Assembly: GCA_025153775.1 (NCBI GenBank)
Contig: JAOALC010000001.1
Span: 620,001 to 684,000, forward strand
Direction of reading: 5' to 3'
Origin: SAR92 clade bacterium H231
GTDB lineage: Bacteria; Pseudomonadota; Gammaproteobacteria; Pseudomonadales; Porticoccaceae
Length of the DNA: 64,000 nt
Shown: in pieces, positions 27,607 to 33,183 of the stretch
Layout of the letters: each line of letters opens with the position of its first letter
Position numbering within the stretch: position 1 is the stretch's first letter
Program-made: the position numbers and the translations under genes
The notes under the pieces: generated by a model
The model's database searches: none
Told to the model about the DNA's origin: nothing
The model's input: the letters and a program-made list of their open reading frames with translations, nothing else

Positions 27607-27938
27607 GCCATTTTGTTGCGCACTGTTTTTCAATGATTGACCTTACTGCCGGCCGAGCAGCCAATACGCACCTGCGTCGTCACCTTATGCTAGAGATCAA
27701 GTCAGCGTTAGATAGCCGCAATCTGACTCAGGTAGAAGCCGCCACAGCGCCCTATGGCGCTTTTTTGGTTTTTGGAGTAGGGGTGGAGTTTGTTCGGTAA
27801 TTTATTTGATATTAAAGGTAGGGTTTTTAGCTCGCACGAAGTCTTACTACGAGTTACCGAAAGATTTCTGTAAAAACTTTTACATTTCGCAGTCTTCCTG
27901 AAGTCAAAATTAATTATTTTATATCTAGGAATATCGCT
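27607..27938. other. Intergenic region at cluster end
   Basis: The 332 bp hold an intrinsic terminator at 27746-27766 and otherwise no convincing gene. An open frame runs through 27501-27800 on the plus strand but overlaps the esterase in another frame, lacks a ribosome-binding site, and resembles nothing I recognise. The sequence becomes AT-rich after about 27800, which marks the border to the accessory region. Confidence 0.6.
27746..27766 (+). terminator. Intrinsic terminator after the carboxylesterase
   Basis: The stem AGCGCC / GGCGCT encloses a CTAT loop and is followed by a run of five to six T. It lies 140 bp after the esterase stop and closes the catabolic block. Confidence 0.75.
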
Positions 27939-28229
27939 ATGGTCAGATCAACTTATTGGAGAAATAAACGGAATACGAGTGAGCGCACCTGCAGATGCGG
28001 GACATGGAAACAACACTGGCTTAATCGGACTGGCCAGAGATGGCCATTGTCCTGCACAGTTGATGGATGCAGCGGTCTTGCGATATTAGGTGCCCATATT
28101 GTGAATGATGACGGGGTTGAAAGAATTGTTCCCATGTGTAATAGCTGCAATCAGTCGGACATCGAGTTCCAGTTGAAACAAAATATCGCAACCTCCAACG
28201 CAGTTGCGGATAACAATTGTCATGCTTAA
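27939..28229 (+). CDS. Small Cys-rich protein, HNH/treble-clef-like, unknown function
   Basis: The 96-aa protein carries Cys18-x-Cys20, a His-containing WKQHW segment, Cys39-x4-Cys44, GAHI (His53) and a late VPMCNSCN with Cys67-x2-Cys70. The GAHI to CxxCN spacing resembles the core of HNH-type treble-clef zinc proteins, with Asn where the last His would be, so nuclease activity is uncertain. TAGGAA lies 11 nt before the ATG. It is 30 bp upstream of a SIR2-like gene on the same strand, so a two-gene unit is likely. Similar small proteins exist as unnamed families; I can assign no function. Confidence 0.65.
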   Translation: MVRSTYWRNKRNTSERTCRCGTWKQHWLNRTGQRWPLSCTVDGCSGLAILGAHIVNDDGVERIVPMCNSCNQSDIEFQLKQNIATSNAVADNNCHA

Positions 28230-28259
28230 CGGAATCGCCCTTAGCCTGAAACATATTCT

Positions 28260-29567
28260 ATGAGTAACTTATTAATAACGGGTGCAGGGGTTGATAAAAC
28301 GGCAGGAATTGAATTTCCCCTTGCCGAAAGACTGCTCCCTGAGCTTTATAGTTTTATAAAAGGCGAGGGGGCAGGTTTTGAGAAAGAGGTTAGAGCCGCC
28401 ATCCCTGGACTGCGGTTTGATTTTACTAAGTTTATTAATGCCGAAATTGACGCTATTACCAGTAAGGATCAAGAAGAGCTTCGCAAGATTGTTGATATAG
28501 TCAAAACTGCCATCGAGACTATTGATGATCCAGACTCTCTGCTATCAAAGCGTGGTCATGTTATTGCAACCTTGTTTGATAAAATGGCGTCTATTCAAGA
28601 ATCCAGCCAAATTGATGATACAACCCATTTATTAATTCAAGAAGCTTTCGGCGAGGAATATGCGGAGAGTGATTTTGTAATTGACATGCATAAGGTCTCT
28701 TTGTCAGATACATTCAAAACTATATTAAAGACAACATTGCGAGAGAGTCTTGAGGATTCAAATCCTGTTTCTGATGCAATGGCCTCTCACTTGTTGGATA
28801 TTGAGCAATTATTGATACAGCAATTTTTAGGTTTTTATTCAGGTAGGCCCTTTATTGTTAAACAATATATCTATATTTCATGGTGTCTTTGGGGTTTTTT
28901 GGTCACCAAACAACAGGAGGTGCTTAGGTCATCTGCAGCCTTAGAGATGCCGTTTTACGCTGATTTACCTGAAGATTTATCAGCGATAACATTAAATTAT
29001 ACGACGTTTTTGAAAAATCATGTCGCAGGAGAAGTTATCCACTTTCATGGTGGCCTTGCGGAATATGTGCGAATGGATACTCGTCAGTTGTTACCGATTG
29101 AAAATATTTCAAAGCTCAATATTATTGAGTTCGCCCGCAATCAGATTTCACCAAATCTTGATTTTTCTCAGAGTAACGTATTTGACCAAAAACATGTTAT
29201 TCCTTCTTTGGTTCCGCCACTAAAACTAAAGCCTGTCCTATCACATAAGTATATTGACCTATGGGCAAGAGCCTCTCTATTAGTTAGAGAAGCAGAAAAA
29301 ATAGTGGTGATTGGTTATTCGTTTAATAATGCCGATGAGCATTTTAATGATATTTTGCGCAACGGAGGTGACAAACAGTATGACATTGTTGCACCTGACG
29401 CTCACTCTGATAGATTTATCAGGCGAATGGGAAAAGTCTTTAGTATCCCGGCAGACAATCTTGTTAGCACAATTATTGGTGGTCTGAATGCTAAGTCGGC
29501 GGGTAGAGTTCGTTTAATTGCTGCTCGTGCTGATGAAATAGACATTAAGACCTTGTTGAGTGGCTAA
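28260..29567 (+). CDS. SIR2-like domain protein, possible antiphage NADase
   Basis: The 435-aa protein has a SIR2-like NAD-binding pattern: LLITGAGVDKTAGI at residues 4-17 (canonical GAGxSxxxGIP, with Asp for Ser), TLNYT with Asn246, a FHGG segment with His261 and His263, and the closing helix-strand AEKIVVIGYSFNNADEHF (about 345-362). The long insertion (about 30-230) replaces the usual zinc module. Stand-alone SIR2-like proteins of this shape are often NAD-depleting effectors of abortive-infection systems. It is flanked by a small Cys-rich gene upstream and non-coding DNA downstream. Family assignment is moderately firm; the defence role is inference. Confidence 0.7.
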   Translation: MSNLLITGAGVDKTAGIEFPLAERLLPELYSFIKGEGAGFEKEVRAAIPGLRFDFTKFINAEIDAITSKDQEELRKIVDIVKTAIETIDDPDSLLSKRGHVIATLFDKMASIQESSQIDDTTHLLIQEAFGEEYAESDFVIDMHKVSLSDTFKTILKTTLRESLEDSNPVSDAMASHLLDIEQLLIQQFLGFYSGRPFIVKQYIYISWCLWGFLVTKQQEVLRSSAALEMPFYADLPEDLSAITLNYTTFLKNHVAGEVIHFHGGLAEYVRMDTRQLLPIENISKLNIIEFARNQISPNLDFSQSNVFDQKHVIPSLVPPLKLKPVLSHKYIDLWARASLLVREAEKIVVIGYSFNNADEHFNDILRNGGDKQYDIVAPDAHSDRFIRRMGKVFSIPADNLVSTIIGGLNAKSAGRVRLIAARADEIDIKTLLSG

Positions 29568-30008
29568 TATTGAAAGGTAGTTTGAGTCTGTTCAGAATTT
29601 TGTGTGAGTCCTATAATCTTGAAAAGAGGAGAGACACATATCAAAGTAATCCGACTATAACAAAGCCCTGGAAGCCATTCAGATATAGCCACCTTAGTCA
29701 CCAAAATCTTGCCAAGGGCCACCTCTTCTCAAAACTTCCTTCATTGTCTATCAATCCTCCCTAGCCGTATTACCGGCTCAATCAAACCCAGCCCTCCAAA
29801 ATAATGCCTTTTGCGCGCCCCCAGACATTTTGCATTTGGGCCAGCGCACAGCCTGCCCCAAAAGTCTCTGCAACGCCCCCCTAAACAGCTACGCTTACCT
29901 TAGGCCCAAGCGTGCCTTGCCTCCGTTATTCCGCTCTGAAGACCAAACGTGCTCACGAGTTAAGTCAGCCCTCTAACTCCTTGTTGTTAACCAAACCAGG
30001 AGACTAAT
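29568..30008. other. Gene-poor region between SIR2 gene and 173-aa gene
   Basis: No convincing gene is seen in these 441 bp. A 64-codon frame at 29570-29764 has a poor start and no family resemblance. The plus strand becomes strongly C-rich between about 29740 and 29930, unlike both neighbours, but I found no clear terminator or repeat. Confidence 0.5.
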
Positions 30009-30530
30009 ATGCCCTCTCAAAACCTCGTGTCAGGTGTGCTAACTGACGAATCCCTTAACACCAACCTTGCAGCTATCAAGCAGTTAGAAAGTAGCATGGA
30101 TTTTTTAATCTCACTCAGCCCCGAGCAGCGCAAGCGCACCGCCAAACTGCGGGCTAACCATGTGGACTTTGTGCATCAGATGCGCGCGGTCTGCAACCAG
30201 AACCCAGACTTTTTACCGCGCCAGTTTGACCTTGCAGAATTTGACCGCGACGTGGCCCTAAGTACCCAGTTGGAACAGGTGGCCTCTGCCGTGACTCAGC
30301 TGGCTCAGCAAATAGAAGACACCATTTTGGGTGTGCGCAGTGATATGTATGTGAGCGCCCTGGAAGTCTATGGCTACCTTAAAGTAGCCAGAGAAGGCGA
30401 TGGCTTGGATGTTCACCGCCGCGAGCTGGGCCGCTTCTTTAAAAAGGGCAGCTCTGACAGCAGCCAAGATGAAGACATCATCACCGATATCGACACCATC
30501 ACCGGCGGCTTGCCCGGCCCGGCGCTCTAG
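30009..30530 (+). CDS. Hypothetical protein, helical, unknown family
   Basis: The 173-aa protein is acidic and largely alpha-helical with no signal peptide or membrane segment. It has a PEQRKRTAKLR segment near residues 38-48, a middle FDLAEFDRDV, and a long helix ending with YGYLKVAREG. It resembles a widespread family of ~170-aa bacterial proteins of unknown function that I cannot name. AGGAG lies 7 nt before the ATG, a strong ribosome-binding site. It ends about 40 bp before a 21-bp repeat array, and this adjacency is its most notable context. Confidence 0.65.
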   Translation: MPSQNLVSGVLTDESLNTNLAAIKQLESSMDFLISLSPEQRKRTAKLRANHVDFVHQMRAVCNQNPDFLPRQFDLAEFDRDVALSTQLEQVASAVTQLAQQIEDTILGVRSDMYVSALEVYGYLKVAREGDGLDVHRRELGRFFKKGSSDSSQDEDIITDIDTITGGLPGPAL

Positions 30531-30567
30531 GCTGGGCACTATAACCCTGTGTTGCATTACCCCAATG

Positions 30568-30905
30568 GCCATGTCGCGAGTATCAACAGCCATGTAAATG
30601 ATATGGCTGGCCATACAAATTACATAGCTGGCCATGTAACTTACATAGCTGGCTATGCAAAGAGTATGGCTGGCTATGTAAAGAGTATAGCTGGCTATGT
30701 AAAGAGTATAGCTGGCTATGCAAAGAGTATGGCTGGGGTATGAAAGTTACATAGCTGGCCATGTAAATTACATAGCTGACTATGCAAAGAGTATGGCTGG
30801 CCATGAAAAGAGTATGGCTGGCCATGAAAAGAGTATGGCTGGCTATGTAAAGAGTATGGCTAGGGTATGAAACTTACATAGCTGGCTATGTAAAGAGTAT
30901 GGCTT
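30568..30905. repeat. Array of about sixteen 21-bp tandem repeats with palindromic junctions
   Basis: Sixteen imperfect units (the first one degenerate) run head to tail; fourteen are 21 bp and two (30736-30757, 30863-30884) are 22 bp. At each junction an inverted repeat ATAGC-TG-GCTAT or its variant ATGGC-TG-GCCAT occurs, with G-T-type intermediates. Between junctions the spacer is either GTAAAGAGT-like (type A) or a palindromic ATGTAA-N-TTACAT-like form (type B). Two six-unit blocks (30631-30757 and 30758-30884, 127 bp each) repeat the order B-A-A-A-A-B. The 21-bp spacing equals about two helical turns, so the palindromes fall on one face of the DNA. It does not look like a CRISPR, since there are no unique spacers. 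Confidence 0.9.
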
Positions 30906-31071
30906 TTGTTGGGGGCTGTGCACTGGGCCCATCAGGTTTGTGCGCTGTTTCCTTGCTAGCCCAAAGTGCAGTTTTACAGCGCAGCCATTAATGCTTTACC
31001 AACATAAATTATGTAGAGTCCATCAGGAAAATCCATGCCTGACAGACTATGCTTAACCACAGGACACCAAT

Positions 31072-31593
31072 ATGCGTATAGGCGCAATGTCCACTAAAAC
31101 ACCACTGAGCTGCATGCCCAGCCACAGGGCAAGCCAATCAGAGATGCATGCTCAGGCGCCGGCCCAGGCTGGGGCCTGCGAGCTGGGCAACAATAAAACC
31201 CACTGCGCTGAGGCGCAGGCCAAGACAAGGCAGGACACAGAGATGCAAGATGCAACACACATTGCCACCCAAATACCCGACTGGTTGCGGCCCTTGCAAA
31301 AAACCATTGTCTGCGGCGCCGCGGCCATTATTGTCACCCTGGTGGCCGTACCTCTGTGGCTGTACGAAGAGGGCAAAGGCTCGCTGGTACGGCTGGAGCA
31401 TAAAATAGATAGCACCGCCACTAAGGTTGAGGCTATGAACAACGAAGTGCACCAATTAAAGAGCACCATGGTGCCCAGCAACGCCGCCCTAGACCAAAGG
31501 CTAATCAACCTGGAAGCCCAGGTAGACCACAGCGCTCAATCCATTAGCCGCGTCGAGGGCTCATTGGAAACAGTTATTTCGTTGTTGGAATAG
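31072..31593 (+). CDS. Hypothetical membrane-anchored coiled-coil protein
   Basis: The 173-aa protein has an extended polar N-terminus rich in Ala, Gln and Cys, one membrane segment near residues 78-98 (TIVCGAAAIIVTLVAVPLWLY), then a helical, probably coiled-coil region (HKIDSTATKVEAMNNEVHQL and onward) to the C-terminus. No family is recognised. AGGA lies about 9 nt before ATG 31072; a second in-frame ATG follows after five codons. It lies just beyond the 21-bp repeat array, facing the same way as the gene before it. Confidence 0.6.
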   Translation: MRIGAMSTKTPLSCMPSHRASQSEMHAQAPAQAGACELGNNKTHCAEAQAKTRQDTEMQDATHIATQIPDWLRPLQKTIVCGAAAIIVTLVAVPLWLYEEGKGSLVRLEHKIDSTATKVEAMNNEVHQLKSTMVPSNAALDQRLINLEAQVDHSAQSISRVEGSLETVISLLE

Positions 31594-31865
31594 TGCGCCT
31601 TCAGCTAAACCCCAAGCAACCCTTAGGCCAGTAGCGCAGTTAGGTCTAACCCCTGTGCATATTGAAGCAGAGACCGCATAAGAAGGGGTGAGGGTTAGAC
31701 ACTTTGTTTATCTGGATAAATTATCTCGGAAACCAGTCTGTTTCTGGACTATGGTTACTCTTAATAGATAAAAATCGAATGAATTTGCACTAGGAGTTGA
31801 GGGAGCTCTATTAATTTAGTCAGCGCTAATGAATTAGATATTTAACGAACTTAGAGGTTTAGCAA

Positions 31866-32084
31866 ATGGATAGATTTATTGTTAACAAAAACGAGCAAGC
31901 TAATGGTGATCATGAAGTTCACAATGTAACTAAGGGATGTTCCTACATGCCAGATTATGTGAATCAAATAGACTTAGGTTTCCACGATTCTTGTCGTGGT
32001 GCTGTTGCCAAAGCTAAGAGCGATTGGCCCAATGAAAAGATTGATGGTTGCTATTACTGTGCGAATGAGTGTCATACAAGCTAA
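31866..32084 (+). CDS. Small conserved hypothetical protein with C-terminal Cys motif
   Basis: The 72-aa protein begins MDRFIVNKNEQANGDHEVHN and ends with GCYYCANECHTS; Cys25 (KGCSYMP) and Cys43 are also present, giving a possible metal or disulfide site. I recognise the pattern as a small, widespread bacterial family of unknown function in which these Cys and the HEVHN segment are conserved. AGAGG precedes the ATG by about 10 nt. Confidence 0.7.
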   Translation: MDRFIVNKNEQANGDHEVHNVTKGCSYMPDYVNQIDLGFHDSCRGAVAKAKSDWPNEKIDGCYYCANECHTS

Positions 32085-32142
32085 AGAAAAAGCAGTGGGT
32101 TTGCCCAGCCCAGGGATGGGGCCTAACCTATAGGGATGCCGT

Positions 32143-32580
32143 ATGACGAGAAGACCTAAAGCGCTATCAAAACATGACCGGTTTGATTCAGATCGATCAA
32201 CGAATATATACGATGTTTTGATTAGAATAGTCGATGCACTGTATAACCTAACAAACAATGGGAACATTTTTGGCGTCGTCATATTGTTTGGTTTCGGTTT
32301 CTTGGTCTATTTGATCGAAAAAGTGTCACAGAGCTTTTTGGAAGCCACTATAATCCAAATATTATCTCAGGAGATGTTTTATATTTTTCCCCTTGGATTG
32401 GCATTGTCGATAAGCGTTACAGCTAATGTTTTGCAAGCGAAATACTACAAGAGTCATATAAGAACGTTAACTGCGACCCGCAAGGAACTGATTCATGGTC
32501 TAGAATCAGGTCAAATGAAACATCTCACTATGGAAACTACGAGTGGGATTGATCCTCTGGAGATAGGCGATGACTGTTGA
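32143..32580 (+). CDS. Hypothetical membrane protein, two TM segments
   Basis: The 145-aa protein has two hydrophobic segments, about residues 43-60 (IFGVVILFGFGFLVYLI) and 77-98 (MFYIFPLGLALSISVTANVL), and a polar C-terminal tail. No family is recognised. AGGGATG precedes the ATG. It overlaps the next gene by 11 bp, so the two are probably translated together and may form a membrane complex. Confidence 0.65.
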   Translation: MTRRPKALSKHDRFDSDRSTNIYDVLIRIVDALYNLTNNGNIFGVVILFGFGFLVYLIEKVSQSFLEATIIQILSQEMFYIFPLGLALSISVTANVLQAKYYKSHIRTLTATRKELIHGLESGQMKHLTMETTSGIDPLEIGDDC

Positions 32581-33148
32581 ACCAATTATTGTATTTAATA
32601 TTTTGATTACCCTTATAGCTTTGTGGGTTGCTATGGCAGTTAATGCAAAGTTCCTGCAGCCAGTACTTTTGAATAAAAAACGCTTTGCTATTTATGAATT
32701 AAGAGATCGTCTTGCACTGCTGGCCATGAGAGGCGTTGTTGATGAAATGTCGGAGGAATACAGAACGCTAATTACCCTGATAAATGGAACGCTCTGCTCC
32801 ACCAAAGGTTTCCGAATTACCGAATTTCTCAATATGCATGCGGCCATCTATAGAGATAAAGCTATGATGAAACATATTGATAGCATTCTGGAGAGGATAC
32901 ACAACGAAGATATGCCGCTGGAATACAAGGATTTAGTGGCTCAATTTTTCCGCCATGCCAGAGATATTTATAAGCATAAGATATGGGGGCTAAAAGTTAC
33001 TTTGTGGCCCATTTTAGTGTTCTTCTCTGGCCTAGCGAAAATAATTAGTAGTGCACTTATCATAAAGAAAGGGCTGGCGAATCAATTGGATAAGATGAAG
33101 AACACCGAGCATAAAATGGAGGAGAATATTGCACGGCTGGTCACCTAG
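32570..33148 (+). CDS. Hypothetical membrane protein, partner of preceding gene
   Basis: The 192-aa protein has an N-terminal membrane segment (about residues 5-25), a charged helical middle region (KKRFAIYELRDRLALLAMRG onward), and a second hydrophobic stretch near 143-165 (KVTLWPILVFFSGLAKIISSA is split across it). The C-terminus is again charged. No family is recognised. GGAG at the end of the upstream gene serves as ribosome-binding site. It ends 35 bp from the convergent GH3 gene. Confidence 0.65.
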   Translation: MTVEPIIVFNILITLIALWVAMAVNAKFLQPVLLNKKRFAIYELRDRLALLAMRGVVDEMSEEYRTLITLINGTLCSTKGFRITEFLNMHAAIYRDKAMMKHIDSILERIHNEDMPLEYKDLVAQFFRHARDIYKHKIWGLKVTLWPILVFFSGLAKIISSALIIKKGLANQLDKMKNTEHKMEENIARLVT

Positions 33149-33183
33149 GGATATTTTTGAAAAGCCCGGTATTGTTACGACTG

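Noticed and set aside
27501-27800. 99-codon plus-strand frame after the esterase
   Set aside because: More than a third overlaps the esterase in another frame, it crosses a clear terminator, and no start signal is present.
29570-29764. 64-codon plus-strand frame after the SIR2 gene
   Set aside because: It starts with TTG just after the SIR2 stop, has no ribosome site and no recognisable sequence; not supported as a gene.
30568-30905. Possible CRISPR array
   Set aside because: The units are continuous 21-bp repeats without unique spacers, and no cas gene is in the window.
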